Counted from the first letter of the stretch, positions 7,470 to 16,313 are shown. The stretch is DNA of 64,000 nucleotides from UBA5018 sp947463165 (GCA_943371245.1 CALRTY020000004.1:169717-233716), one strand, 5' to 3'. A program made the numbers and translations. The notes: a model not told the origin generated them from the sequence alone.

Positions 7470-9191
7470 TCAGGCCGCTGCAGCTTCGCCACAGCTGTTT
7501 TCATTGCCCTGGCTGTTTTCACTGCCATAGCTGCTCCCATCGGCATGGCTGTTCCCATGGGCATGGCTGTTCCCATCGGCAGGGCTGAGTTCATCGGCGG
7601 TGCTATCACCATTGGCAGCATTATTGTCATGATCGCCGCTCTGGTGTTTTATATGGCTTTTATTTTCGCCAGAGCTGTTATCTTCGATAAAACTTTTATT
7701 TGAGATGGGGATGTTGTTTGAGATAGGGCTGTTGTTTTCGCCAGGGCTGTTGTTTTTGATAAGGCTGTTGGCGGTGGGCAAAGCCTGCAGTCGCGGCCAG
7801 AGGTAGTTGACGTCGCCGGCCCCCATCGCCAGCACTAAATCCCCTGGTTTGCTGGAGCGAGCCAATTGCTCGGCCAGGGCATCGAGGCTGTCGCAAACCT
7901 CCACAGTCAGCTGGCCGTCCAGATCGCCGATCGCCGCGGCCAGGGCCTGGCTGTCGATACCGGCGATAGGGGCCTCGCCGGCGGCATAGAGCGGCGCCAG
8001 CAGCACGGCATCGGCGGCGCTGAGGGCGGCGGCAAAGGCCCCAAGGAACTCGGCGGTGCGGCTGTAGCGGTGGGGCTGGAACACCGCCAGCAGCCGCAGC
8101 GGTACCAGGGGCAGGGGACTGCGGCCGCTGGTCACCATCAGCCGGGCCATGGCCAGGGTGGCAGCCACCTCGCTGGGGTGATGGGCGTAGTCGTCCACCA
8201 CTTGGCGGCCATGCCAGTTGCCGCGGTAATCGAAGCGCCTGCAAGGGGTCCGCAGGCTGGCGATCGCCTGGCTCAAATCGGCGAAACCCACCGACTCCAG
8301 TCGACAGGCGGCGATGGCAGCCGCCGCATTGCTGAGGTTGTGGCGACCGGGCAGGGGCAGCTCGATTTGGCCAATCAGTTGGCCGTTCTCATACCAGTCG
8401 GCCAGGGTGCCGTCCCCCTGTTCCCGGCGGGGGATCGCCGCGAAGGCCACCGCCTCGGGGCTGCTGATCGACCACCAGTGATCGGCCTTGAACTGATCTC
8501 GCAGCACCGCGCAGTCGCGATTGGCCAGTAGTTGGCCAGCTCCCGCAGCGAACCGCTGCATGGTGGCCACCAGGGCCTCCAGGTTTGGGTAATGGTCGGT
8601 GTGGTCGAGCTCGAGGTTGGTGAGAATGGCCAGCTGGGGATGGAACTTCACCAGGCTGCCGTCGGATTCGTCGGCTTCCGCCACCAGCAATCGGCCTTTG
8701 CCGACGCGGCCATTACTGCCAAAGGCCGGCACGATGCCGCCGATCACGGCGGTGGGGTCCTGGTGGGTGGCCTCCAACAGGGTGGCCAACAGGCTGCTGG
8801 TGGTGGTCTTGCCGTGGCTGCCCGCCACCGCGATCGAGGGCTGGGCGTTGATCAGGGCGGCCAGCAGGTCCGAGCGATGCACCACCTGCAGGCCCATGCG
8901 CACAGCCTGTTGCAATTCCGGATTGCTCTGGGGCACCGCGGTGCTGGTCACCACCAGGGGGGCCATCGAGGTGCCACTGCAGATGGCATCGACGGTGTTG
9001 GCATTTTGTTGACGAAACACGCGCACGCCCCGGCGACGCAGTTGGTCCATCACCGCCCCATCGCGGGGGTCCGATCCGGTGACGTTGAAGCCCCGCTCCG
9101 CCAAAATCGCCGCCAGGGCCGACATGCCGATGCCACCGACACCGATGAAGTGCAGTGGCCGGTGTCGATCTAGCAAGGGGGACTGGGGCAA
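7470..9191 (-). CDS. murC: UDP-N-acetylmuramate--L-alanine ligase MurC with low-complexity tail
   Basis: ATP-dependent ligase that adds L-Ala to UDP-MurNAc. Motifs are the N-terminal FIGVGGIGMSALA, ATP-binding GSHGKTTTSSLLA, DHTDHYPN, and VDDYAHHPSEV. At 573 residues it exceeds the usual 460-480 by about 100. The excess is a C-terminal tail of Asn/Ser/Gly/His repeats (units like NNSPGE, GNSHADG) encoded at about 7473-7770. This tail has no known domain and looks like an in-frame expansion of a degenerate tandem repeat. murB follows in the same operon. Confidence 0.94.
   Translation of the reverse strand: MPQSPLLDRHRPLHFIGVGGIGMSALAAILAERGFNVTGSDPRDGAVMDQLRRRGVRVFRQQNANTVDAICSGTSMAPLVVTSTAVPQSNPELQQAVRMGLQVVHRSDLLAALINAQPSIAVAGSHGKTTTSSLLATLLEATHQDPTAVIGGIVPAFGSNGRVGKGRLLVAEADESDGSLVKFHPQLAILTNLELDHTDHYPNLEALVATMQRFAAGAGQLLANRDCAVLRDQFKADHWWSISSPEAVAFAAIPRREQGDGTLADWYENGQLIGQIELPLPGRHNLSNAAAAIAACRLESVGFADLSQAIASLRTPCRRFDYRGNWHGRQVVDDYAHHPSEVAATLAMARLMVTSGRSPLPLVPLRLLAVFQPHRYSRTAEFLGAFAAALSAADAVLLAPLYAAGEAPIAGIDSQALAAAIGDLDGQLTVEVCDSLDALAEQLARSSKPGDLVLAMGAGDVNYLWPRLQALPTANSLIKNNSPGENNSPISNNIPISNKSFIEDNSSGENKSHIKHQSGDHDNNAANGDSTADELSPADGNSHAHGNSHADGSSYGSENSQGNENSCGEAAAA
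7480..7770. repeat. Degenerate tandem repeat encoding the MurC tail
   Basis: On the plus strand, units of about 18-21 bases recur around a GGCTGTT core (for example GGCATGGCTGTTCCCAT repeated at 7540-7580, and GGGCTGTTGTTTTCG or TTTGA variants at 7715-7770). The reading frame is kept through the whole tract. Similar GGCTGTT-type tracts occur elsewhere in the window. Confidence 0.75.
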
Positions 9192-9308
9192 CTGAGCGAA
9201 GGCGAATAGGCCAGCCCGACGCTAAGCCGCCAGGTTGGTGGCCCCATGCTTAACCCCTTGCTGGCGGACGGCAAGCCCCAGCTGCTGGGGAGGCCGGCGA
9301 TCATTTCT

Positions 9309-9314
9309 GTATGA
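9309..9314 (+). promoter_or_regulatory. Candidate -10 box of gap2
   Basis: TATGAT lies about 47 bases upstream of the gap2 ATG and matches a sigma-70-type -10 element. No convincing -35 hexamer is seen at the right spacing. This is tentative. Confidence 0.35.
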
Positions 9315-9360
9315 TCCACGGCCAAAACCACCCTTGCTCGCGGCCTTGCCGCTAGACGTC

Positions 9361-10383
9361 ATGACGCTGAAGGTTGCGATCAACGGATTTGGGCGCATCG
9401 GTCGCAACTTCATGCGCTGCTGGCTGAGCCGTGGCGAAAACACCGGCATCGAGGTGGTGGGCCTGAACGACACCTCCGATCCGCGCACCAACTCCCACCT
9501 GCTCCAGTACGACACGATGTTGGGCCGCATCCGCAATGCGGAGGTGAGCTATACCGACGATACGATCGTGGTGAATGGTAAACACATCAAGTGTTTCTCC
9601 GATCGCAATCCCCTCAACCTGCCCTGGAAAGAATGGGGCGTTGATTTGGTGATCGAAGCCACTGGTGTTTTCATCGACCAAAAGGGCGCCGGTAAGCATA
9701 TTGAAGCTGGTGCAAGTAAGGTGCTGATTACCGCTCCCGGCAAGGGCGAAGGCGTTGGCACCTTCGTGGTAGGCGTAAATGCCGATCAATATCGCCATGA
9801 AGATTACGACATTATCAGCAATGCCAGCTGCACCACCAATTGTATGGCGCCGCTGGTAAAGGTGCTGGATCAGTCGCTGGGCATCATCAAAGGAATGATG
9901 ACCACCACCCACAGCTATACCGGTGACCAGCGCATTCTCGATGCCAGTCACCGTGACCTGCGCCGCGCCCGCGCCGCTGCGGTAAACATTGTTCCCACCA
10001 GCACCGGTGCCGCCACCGCCGTAGCCCTGGTTTACCCTCCCATGAAGGGCAAGCTCAATGGCATCGCCCTGCGGGTGCCTACCCCCAACGTTTCCGTGGT
10101 AGACATGGTGCTCGAAGTGAGCCGCCCCACCACTAAAGAAGAGGTGAATGCCATTTTAAAAGCCGCCTCTGAAAACGGCATGAAGGGCATCATCAAATAC
10201 TCCGATCTTCCCCTGGTTTCCACCGACCACGCCGGCACGGATGAATCGACAATCGTTGATTCCGATCTCACCCTGGTGATGGATGGCAACATGGTGAAGG
10301 TAATCTCTTGGTATGACAACGAGTGGGGCTACAGCCAGCGCGTGGTCGACCTGGCTGAAGTGGTGGCTCGTAACTGGAAGTAA
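9361..10383 (+). CDS. gap2: Glyceraldehyde-3-phosphate dehydrogenase Gap2 (NAD(P)-dependent)
   Basis: Photosynthetic-type GAPDH working in the Calvin cycle and gluconeogenesis. The 340-residue protein starts MTLKVAINGFGRIGRNFMR (Rossmann NAD(P)-binding). The catalytic cysteine is in SNASCTTNCMAPL, with the catalytic His in THSYTGDQRILD. The C-terminus WYDNEWGYSQRVVDL is family-typical. The ATG at 9361 is chosen because it begins the conserved domain; upstream in-frame sequence is not conserved GAPDH. Codon use inside the gene is less GC-biased than its neighbours, as expected of a highly expressed gene. A terminator-like hairpin follows. Confidence 0.96.
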   Translation: MTLKVAINGFGRIGRNFMRCWLSRGENTGIEVVGLNDTSDPRTNSHLLQYDTMLGRIRNAEVSYTDDTIVVNGKHIKCFSDRNPLNLPWKEWGVDLVIEATGVFIDQKGAGKHIEAGASKVLITAPGKGEGVGTFVVGVNADQYRHEDYDIISNASCTTNCMAPLVKVLDQSLGIIKGMMTTTHSYTGDQRILDASHRDLRRARAAAVNIVPTSTGAATAVALVYPPMKGKLNGIALRVPTPNVSVVDMVLEVSRPTTKEEVNAILKAASENGMKGIIKYSDLPLVSTDHAGTDESTIVDSDLTLVMDGNMVKVISWYDNEWGYSQRVVDLAEVVARNWK

Positions 10384-10458
10384 GCCCTTGCGGGCCATTG
10401 TTTTGTTTGGTCAATAGCTTTTGCTTGACCAATAAATTTTGCTAGGCTAATGGTTTTT

Positions 10459-10489
10459 ATGGGCCCATCGTTTTTTGGGCCCATTTTTA
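10459..10489 (+). terminator. Hairpin plus T-tract after gap2
   Basis: Arms ATGGGCCC (10459-10466) and GGGCCCAT (10477-10484) are perfect complements with a ten-base loop, followed by TTTTAT. A second small inverted repeat, TTGGTCAA/TTGACCAA, lies just upstream near 10408-10433. Either could end the gap2 transcript, or thiL transcripts from the opposite side. Confidence 0.5.
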
Positions 10490-10685
10490 TGTGATTTTTT
10501 ATGTGCCTATGGTTTTTGGGCCTATATTTTTATAGCTATATTTTTTATAGCTATGGTTTTTAGGGATATCGTTTTTTAGGGATATGGCTTTGGTCATGGC
10601 TATTTCGGCCCTGTCCATGCCAATTAATGCCCGCGATTCCACGCATTTAGCAATGGCTCTGGCTTGGCTCAGTTGAGTGTGGATT
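10490..10685. repeat. AT-rich degenerate repeats between gap2 and thiL
   Basis: This is gene-free sequence, strikingly AT-rich for the region. Short imperfect direct repeats include TATAGCTAT twice near 10530-10555, TTTTTAGGGATAT twice near 10558-10585, and GGCTCAGTTGA twice at 10670-10695. The tract abuts the thiL stop codon. No small gene is convincing. Confidence 0.6.
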
Positions 10686-10688
10686 GGC

Positions 10689-11768
10689 TCAGTTGAAGTG
10701 GCTGAAGCCCTTGCTTGCCAGGGATTGGCCGTCGCTCCAGAGCAGCTCGCCACCCCTGGCGGCCACCAGGGAGCCGATGATCTGGCTGCCGGCCAGCTGG
10801 GTTGCCAGGGCCTCTGCCCAGGCCGGTGCCAGGGCCAGCACCAGCTCGAAATCCTCGCCGCCGCCGAGGCACCAGTCCTGGGCTTCGCTGAGCTGGGCCA
10901 TGGCGGCGGCCAGGGGCAGTGCCCCTCGCTGCAGCCTGGCGCCGCAGCCGCTGGCCGCCGCCAGGGCCGCCAGGGCCGCCACCAGGCCGTCACTGCTGTC
11001 ACAGCCGGCCACCCGCCAGGGGCAGCCAGCTGGCCGGCTGGCCGCCAGGGCCTCCAGGGCATCAAAGCGGGGGTTCGGCCGGCGGTGGGCCTTGATCGCG
11101 GCGGCGGCCAGCTCGCTGCCCACTAGATCCGCCAGGTTGGGTTTACCTGGTTTGCCGCCAGGGCCGCCGCTGCCCTGCTGCAGTAGGGCTAGCCCCAGGC
11201 GGCTGAGGCCGTGGGGGCCGGTGCTCAGCAGCAGATCTCCAGGCCGGCCGTCGCTGCGGCGAATCGGCCCGGCGCTGCTGGTGCGGCCTGTTCCAGTTTG
11301 GTGGCCCCTTGACGGGCCTTGGCCGCTGTCCAGGCGCCCTAGGGCGGTGATCGCCAGCAGCCGTTGGACGCCGGTGCTGCAGTCGCCCCCCAGCAACACG
11401 CCCCCGTAGCATTCCAGCGCTGCCGTCAAACCTTCATATACCCCCTCCACCCAGCTCCAGGGGGTGGTAGGCGGCGCCACCAGGCCCACCGTGAGGCCCA
11501 GCACCTCGCGGCAGCCCATGGCCGCCAGGTCGGAGAGGTTGGCGGCGGCGGCCCGCCAGCCCACGTCCGCCGGCCCGGTGGTGAGATCGCTGAAATGCAC
11601 CCCATCCACCAGCACGTCGGTATTCACCACCAGTTCGCCGCCAGGCCAGGGCTGCAGCAGGGCGGCGTCGTCCTGGAATTGACCGGGGGGCGCGAAGCGC
11701 CCGAGGCGGCGAATCAGCTCCCATTCCCCCAGCTCCGCCAGGGTGGGAGAGGCGGGAAGCTCTGGCAT
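10689..11768 (-). CDS. thiL: Thiamine-monophosphate kinase ThiL
   Basis: Phosphorylates thiamine monophosphate to the active cofactor thiamine pyrophosphate. Typical ThiL features are the N-terminal GEWELIRRLGRF, metal/ATP-binding NTDVLVDGVHF, a DVGWRAAAANLSDLAAMG segment, and CDSSDGL. A Gly/Ser/Arg-rich insertion of roughly 30 residues interrupts the middle. The ATG at 11768 is preferred, 16 bases after the cyclophilin stop; an upstream alternative would overlap that gene. It is second in a cyclophilin-thiL pair. Confidence 0.9.
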   Translation of the reverse strand: MPELPASPTLAELGEWELIRRLGRFAPPGQFQDDAALLQPWPGGELVVNTDVLVDGVHFSDLTTGPADVGWRAAAANLSDLAAMGCREVLGLTVGLVAPPTTPWSWVEGVYEGLTAALECYGGVLLGGDCSTGVQRLLAITALGRLDSGQGPSRGHQTGTGRTSSAGPIRRSDGRPGDLLLSTGPHGLSRLGLALLQQGSGGPGGKPGKPNLADLVGSELAAAAIKAHRRPNPRFDALEALAASRPAGCPWRVAGCDSSDGLVAALAALAAASGCGARLQRGALPLAAAMAQLSEAQDWCLGGGEDFELVLALAPAWAEALATQLAGSQIIGSLVAARGGELLWSDGQSLASKGFSHFN

Positions 11769-11784
11769 TACGAAATGGCGGGCA

Positions 11785-12906
11785 TCAGCCGTGGGGCACC
11801 AGGTGCTCCGCCCCATCGATCAGCTTGGCGCTGACGATGCCGTCGTCGACACCCAGCTGCTCCAGCACATCAAAGCCCTGCACCACATAGCCGAAGGCGG
11901 CATAGCGGCCATCCACCAGGTTGAGCCCGGCGGGGGTGAGTTCGGCTTCATAGAGGAAGAAGAAGAACTGGGAGGAGCCGTCGTCTAATTGTTCATCGGA
12001 ATGGGCCCAGCCCAGGGTGCCCAGGGTGGCGAAGGGCAGGCTTGGTGTGGCCTTGAACAGGCCCAGATCTTCGAAGGTTTGGTTGTAATAGGGGGCAGCT
12101 TGGCCTGGCACCTTGATTTCCAGCGGCACCCGGCGCTCAGTGGAGCTGCCAGCGGGGGTGTAACCCACCGCCGGGCCCACTGGGTCGCCGGTCTGGAGCA
12201 CGTAGAAGTCTTCCGCCCGGGTGAAGGGCAGCTTGTCGTAGAAGCCCCGCTGCACTAGGTCCACGAAGGCGCCGGCGGTGAGCGGTGCGTTGTAGCCATC
12301 CACCACGGCGATCAATTCCCCCTTGGTGGTGTTCAGCTGCACCGTGGCCCGCCCCAGCAGTCGCGGCAATGCATCAAATTCTGATGGGATCTGGAACGGG
12401 AAGTCGCCCACCAGCAAATCTTCCGCCTGGCCAATGGTGTCCAGGGCCTGGCGGCGGGCGGCCAGGAATTCATCGCGCTGCTGGCCGGCGGTGGCAGTGG
12501 CCAGGGTTTGTAGTTGCTCGTTGAGTTGGGCCAGCAGCGGTTCGATTTGGCCCTGCTGTTCGGCCGGGAAGCTGGCCAGCAGGGCTGTCCGCCGGGTGGC
12601 CAGCTGAGACTGCACCCGTTGCACCGAGCTGGCCAGGGCATTCCAGCGCTTGGCCCGCAGGTCGTCGCCGGTGGCCTCCAGGCGATGCTGCAGGCCCTGG
12701 AGCTCGGGGGCCTTGATCGGCAGGGCGTTGCGCAGGATCGCCGCCGGATCGGTGACGGCATTGCCCTGGGGCAGGGCCGCCCAGGCGCCGGGGGCGGCCA
12801 TAAACAGGGCCAGCAGCAGCCCTACCGCAGCCAGCAGGCGGCTGGCCAGCGGGCGGCTGGATAGCGGTCCGCCTGGGCCGGTTAGCTGCGGCTCTTTTCG
12901 GTTCAT
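11785..12906 (-). CDS. Cyclophilin-type peptidyl-prolyl isomerase, TLP40-like, exported
   Basis: Prolyl isomerase of the cyclophilin fold resembling thylakoid-lumen TLP40. The chosen start MNRKEPQL (12906) precedes a hydrophobic signal segment (LLAAVGLLLALFMAAPGAWA) with an AWA-A cleavage site. An all-helical region (about 55-180) rich in QL repeats follows, then the cyclophilin domain (TTKGELIAVVDGYNAP, GGAFVDLVQRGFYD-like, SQFFFFLYEAELTP, GRYAAFGYVVQGFDVL). Longer in-frame starts up to 13017 exist but would bury the signal peptide. It is divergent from efp and upstream of thiL. Confidence 0.88.
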   Translation of the reverse strand: MNRKEPQLTGPGGPLSSRPLASRLLAAVGLLLALFMAAPGAWAALPQGNAVTDPAAILRNALPIKAPELQGLQHRLEATGDDLRAKRWNALASSVQRVQSQLATRRTALLASFPAEQQGQIEPLLAQLNEQLQTLATATAGQQRDEFLAARRQALDTIGQAEDLLVGDFPFQIPSEFDALPRLLGRATVQLNTTKGELIAVVDGYNAPLTAGAFVDLVQRGFYDKLPFTRAEDFYVLQTGDPVGPAVGYTPAGSSTERRVPLEIKVPGQAAPYYNQTFEDLGLFKATPSLPFATLGTLGWAHSDEQLDDGSSQFFFFLYEAELTPAGLNLVDGRYAAFGYVVQGFDVLEQLGVDDGIVSAKLIDGAEHLVPHG

Positions 12907-13076
12907 GGCAAGTTGCTTCAAGGCAAGTCGCATTGCTCGATCCAGCCTGTGCAGCGCCATGGTGCGACCACGCTCTTCGGCCGGATGATGCCACAGCTGA
13001 TCCCGCCTGGTGGCCATGCCCCGGGAGCGCCGCCTGTAGCCAGCTCTACAATCCCCCGCGACCCCGATCCGCCGGA

Positions 13077-13637
13077 ATGATCTCCAGCAACGACTTTCGT
13101 ACCGGCACCTCGATCATGCTGGATGGGCAGGTCTGGCGAGTCGTGGAGTTCCTGCACGTCAAGCCCGGCAAGGGTTCAGCTTTTGTGCGCACCAAGCTGA
13201 AGGCGGTGCAGAGCGGCAACGTGGTGGAAAAGACCTTCCGCGCTGGCGAGACGGTGCCCCAGGCCGTGCTCGAGAAGAGCACCCTGCAGCACACCTTCAA
13301 GGAGCTGGACGACTACGTGTTCATGGACATGGCCAGCTACGAGGAAACTCGTCTCACCGGCAAGCAGATCGGCGAGAGTCGCAAGTATCTGAAAGAGGGC
13401 ATGGAGGTGAGTGTGGTGTCTTGTAACGGCAAGCCCCTGGAGGTGGAATTGCCCAACTCCGTGGTGCTGCAGGTGATCCAGACGGATCCGGGCGTTAAGG
13501 GCGACACCGCCACCGGTGGCACCAAGCCGGCGATCGTTGAAACCGGTGCCCAGGTGATGGTGCCCCTGTTCATCACGATCGGCGAAAAGATCAAAATTGA
13601 TACCCGTAACGATAGCTATCTCGGCCGGGAGAACTGA
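13077..13637 (+). CDS. efp: Translation elongation factor P
   Basis: Relieves ribosome stalling at polyproline stretches. The 186-residue protein has three OB-like domains, with a KOW-like start MISSNDFRTGTSIMLDG, loop PGKGSAFVRTKLKAV (the lysine loop tip is the usual modification area) and signature KIDTRNDSYLGREN at the end. The ATG at 13077 gives the standard length; upstream in-frame sequence is not EF-P. The accB gene follows five bases later, an arrangement common in cyanobacteria. Confidence 0.96.
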   Translation: MISSNDFRTGTSIMLDGQVWRVVEFLHVKPGKGSAFVRTKLKAVQSGNVVEKTFRAGETVPQAVLEKSTLQHTFKELDDYVFMDMASYEETRLTGKQIGESRKYLKEGMEVSVVSCNGKPLEVELPNSVVLQVIQTDPGVKGDTATGGTKPAIVETGAQVMVPLFITIGEKIKIDTRNDSYLGREN

Positions 13638-13642
13638 TAGCC

Positions 13643-14131
13643 ATGCAACTTGATCACGATCAGCTGCATAAGCTGCTCGCTCTTTTGGGTGAGAGCGATA
13701 TTCAAGAGCTCAAGCTGGAGGGCGATGATTTTCGCCTTGAGGTGCGTCGCAACCTGCCAGGGGTGGCTCCAGCGGTGGCCATGGTTCAGGCGCCGCCCGT
13801 TGGCCTGAGCGCCGCCGCGGCCCCGGCTCCCCAGCCCCTCGCTGCCGCCCCTTCGCTGCCGCCCCCCCAGGCCGCCAGCTCCCGCACCGACCTGCTGGAG
13901 ATCACGGCGCCGATGGTGGCCACCTTTTATCGCAGTCCAAGCCCCGGTGATCCGCCGTTTGTGGAGGTGGGCAGTCGCATTGCGGTTGGCCAGCCGGTGT
14001 GCATCCTGGAGGCGATGAAGTTGATGAATGAGCTGGAATCGGAGTTGGCCGGTGAGGTGGTTGAGATCTTGGTGGAAAATGGCACACCTGTGGAGTACGG
14101 CCAAGTGCTCGTGCGCCTGCGGCCGCTCTAA
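13643..14131 (+). CDS. accB: Biotin carboxyl carrier protein of acetyl-CoA carboxylase
   Basis: Carries CO2 on biotin between the carboxylase and transferase halves of acetyl-CoA carboxylase, the first step in fatty acid synthesis. The 162-residue product has an N-terminal helical docking region, an Ala/Pro-rich flexible linker (about 45-85) and a C-terminal biotinyl domain with ILEAMKLMNELE, whose lysine is biotinylated. It shares an operon with efp. Confidence 0.95.
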   Translation: MQLDHDQLHKLLALLGESDIQELKLEGDDFRLEVRRNLPGVAPAVAMVQAPPVGLSAAAAPAPQPLAAAPSLPPPQAASSRTDLLEITAPMVATFYRSPSPGDPPFVEVGSRIAVGQPVCILEAMKLMNELESELAGEVVEILVENGTPVEYGQVLVRLRPL

Positions 14132-14171
14132 AGTTTTTGCTGGTTAATCCACTTCCTGGCTGGGGTTTCGC

Positions 14172-15209
14172 CTATCCCAGGCTCCAGGCGGTCTCCAGGG
14201 CGGCGGCCATGCTTTCTGCCCTGGCCAGGCCGCGGCCGGCTATGTCAAAGCCGGTGCCGTGGTCTGGAGAGGTGCGCAGGAAGGGCAGCCCCAGGCTGGT
14301 GTTCACGGCGGCATCGAAGGCCAGCAGCTTCACCGGGATCAAACCCTGGTCGTGATACAGGGCCAGGTAGCCATCGGCGCCGCTGCGGCCTGGCTGAGCG
14401 CCGCCCCGCCAGGCCGCAGCGGCGCTCAGCCAGCAGGTATCTGGCGGCAGGGGGCCCTGCAGCTGAACGGCGGGATGGCGGCTCTGCCAGCTGTGCAGGC
14501 TGGCCTCTAACCAGTCGACTTCTTCGCGGCCGAGCTGGCCACCCTCGCCGGCATGGGGATTTAACCCGGCCACGACCAGCTGTGGAGTTGCGGTAAACCG
14601 GAGGCAAAAATCCAGCAGCACCGTCAGCTTGCGCTCCAGTAACGGGCCATTGAGGCTCTGGGGCACCGCCGCCAATGGGATGTGGCTGGTGGCTAACAGG
14701 GTGTTCAGGCGCCAGCCGCCACCGGGGGCCTTGGCGGTGAACAGCATTGAGGCCTCGGCCGTGCCGGTGAGCTCCGCTAGTCGCTCGGTCTGGCCCGGAT
14801 AGCGATGGCCAGCCGCATGCCAGTGGGCCTTGGCGATCGGGGCCGTCACCAGGGCGTGACAGCGACCGCTCTGCACGCAGGCAGTGGCTGCCGTGAGCCA
14901 CTGGAAGCTGGCGTCGCCGCTGGCGCCGCCGCCCTCACCGCTGCTGATCGGCCTTTCCAGGGGCAAATCGATTATTTCCAGTTCGGCCGGATCGCGCAGC
15001 GGGCCGCAGTCTTGGCGTCGCAATTGCAGATAGCTCTGCTCCAGCCAGCGGCGACAGCCCACCAGCAGGGGCGCCTCGGTTTCGGGCCCAGGGCTGGCCA
15101 GGGCCTTGAGCACCACCTCGGCGCCAATGCCCGCCGGATCTCCCAGGGCGATCGCCAGTCGCCGCTCGCTGGGGTTGGATGGGGGTTGGCCGCTGGGCGT
15201 TGTCTGCAT
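14172..15209 (-). CDS. pdxA: 4-hydroxythreonine-4-phosphate dehydrogenase PdxA
   Basis: NAD-dependent enzyme of pyridoxal-phosphate synthesis (or a PdxA-like paralogue acting on related substrates). Motifs are IALGDPAGIGAEVVLKAL, a metal-binding histidine region TAPIAKAHWHAAGHRYPGQT, LNPHAGEGGQLG and YHDQGLIPVKLLAF. The ATG at 15209 (MQTTPSGQ) is chosen; a longer in-frame start at 15254 adds non-conserved residues. Its start codon overlaps, on the other strand, the ATG of a small putative membrane protein (CATG). The SDR gene is just upstream in the same direction. Confidence 0.92.
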   Translation of the reverse strand: MQTTPSGQPPSNPSERRLAIALGDPAGIGAEVVLKALASPGPETEAPLLVGCRRWLEQSYLQLRRQDCGPLRDPAELEIIDLPLERPISSGEGGGASGDASFQWLTAATACVQSGRCHALVTAPIAKAHWHAAGHRYPGQTERLAELTGTAEASMLFTAKAPGGGWRLNTLLATSHIPLAAVPQSLNGPLLERKLTVLLDFCLRFTATPQLVVAGLNPHAGEGGQLGREEVDWLEASLHSWQSRHPAVQLQGPLPPDTCWLSAAAAWRGGAQPGRSGADGYLALYHDQGLIPVKLLAFDAAVNTSLGLPFLRTSPDHGTGFDIAGRGLARAESMAAALETAWSLG

Positions 15210-15432
15210 GATCCGCTGGTTGCTGATCGTGGGCTTGCTGTTGGCGTTGAGCACCGGCTTGCGGCGCGGCTGGCTTCAGCTGCGCTGGGGTGTGATGCTG
15301 CGCGATCTGGGCGTGGGCCCGGCGCTGGGGGTGGTGCCCGCCGAGGAAGGCCGTGGCAAGGGCGACTGTCGGCCGCCTGGCGCCGCTGGCGCCTCTGGCG
15401 CTTCTGCCTCTTCTCGCAAGCAGGCTCGGTAG
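15208..15432 (+). CDS. Putative small membrane protein
   Basis: A 74-residue reading frame begins MIRWLLIVGLLLALS, a clear single hydrophobic segment after a basic residue, then an amphipathic stretch LRRGWLQLRWGVMLRDLG. The C-terminal half is Gly/Ala/Ser low complexity and runs antisense over the last 157 bases of the SDR gene, so either the two genes overlap tail to tail or one end is spurious. Small membrane proteins at this place occur in related genomes, but I cannot confirm homology. Function unknown. Confidence 0.4.
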   Translation: MIRWLLIVGLLLALSTGLRRGWLQLRWGVMLRDLGVGPALGVVPAEEGRGKGDCRPPGAAGASGASASSRKQAR

Positions 15433-16313
15433 CCCTGGCGGTAGCTCGGATAGAGCAGCTCGTAGCCCAGCTCCCGGCAGAGCCTGCGGTTGCTGACGCG
15501 TCGGTTTTCAGTCCAGAAGCTGCGGGCCATGGGGCTGAGCTCGCCAGCGATATTTGAGAAGCGTTCGGCCGCCGGCAGCTTCAGCCCCAGCAGCCAGGCG
15601 GCGTAGCTGAGCGTTTCGCTGCTTGGGCAGGGGCGGTCGTCCACCAGGTTGAGCAGTGGCAGCCGCCGCTCCGGCGGCAGGTCCAGGCAGTGCAGCAGCG
15701 CCCCGACGATGTCGTCGACGTGAACGCGGCAGAACACCTGGCCAGGCTTGTAGATCAACCGGCTCTGGCCCTGGCGGAGGCCCGAGAAGGGGCTGCGGCC
15801 CGGGCCGTAGATGGCGGGCAGCCGGAAGATCTGCACCGGCAGCTCGCTGGCCAGCCATTGCTGTTCGGCCTGCAGGCGGGCCTGGCTGCGGCCGGGCTTG
15901 GCCAGCGTGGGACTGGTCTCATCGGCCCAGGCGCCGCCGGTGTCGCCGTAGACGCCGGTGGTGGATAGGTAGCCCACCCAGCGGATCGGCAATTGCCGCA
16001 ACTGCGGCCCCAGCAGCCTCAGGCTGGGGTCGCCTTCGCCGCCATCAGGGGGCACCGTCACCAGCAGGTGGGTGGTGCCCGCCAGCTCCTCGGTGCTGGG
16101 CAGCAGGCACTGGCGGCTGTCAAAGCCCAGCCAGTCGCCGTCGGCCAAGGGCCGATTTGCCGGGCCGGCAACCTGCTCGCCATTGGGCTGGTGGCGGTGG
16201 GTGAGGGTCACGGCCAGGCCCCGGGCGCTGGCGGCCCTGGCAAAACGCTGGCCCGTGTAGCCGCCGCCAATCACCAGCAGTCGCCCGCCGGGGTTGACAG
16301 ACTGATTCAGCAT
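15276..16313 (-). CDS. NAD(P)-dependent epimerase/dehydratase (SDR) family protein
   Basis: Rossmann-fold extended/atypical short-chain dehydrogenase. The glycine motif is VIGGGYTGQRFARAA near residue 15. YLSTTGVYGDTGGAW resembles the catalytic Ser-Tyr region, with a YGPGRSPFSGLRQGQ segment beyond. Substrate unknown; such proteins are often annotated as nucleoside-sugar epimerases (YeeZ-like). The last 40 residues are Ala/Pro/Ser-rich, not part of the domain, and lie antisense to the small membrane ORF. It is upstream of pdxA on the same strand. Confidence 0.82.
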   Translation of the reverse strand: MLNQSVNPGGRLLVIGGGYTGQRFARAASARGLAVTLTHRHQPNGEQVAGPANRPLADGDWLGFDSRQCLLPSTEELAGTTHLLVTVPPDGGEGDPSLRLLGPQLRQLPIRWVGYLSTTGVYGDTGGAWADETSPTLAKPGRSQARLQAEQQWLASELPVQIFRLPAIYGPGRSPFSGLRQGQSRLIYKPGQVFCRVHVDDIVGALLHCLDLPPERRLPLLNLVDDRPCPSSETLSYAAWLLGLKLPAAERFSNIAGELSPMARSFWTENRRVSNRRLCRELGYELLYPSYRQGYRACLREEAEAPEAPAAPGGRQSPLPRPSSAGTTPSAGPTPRSRSITPQRS

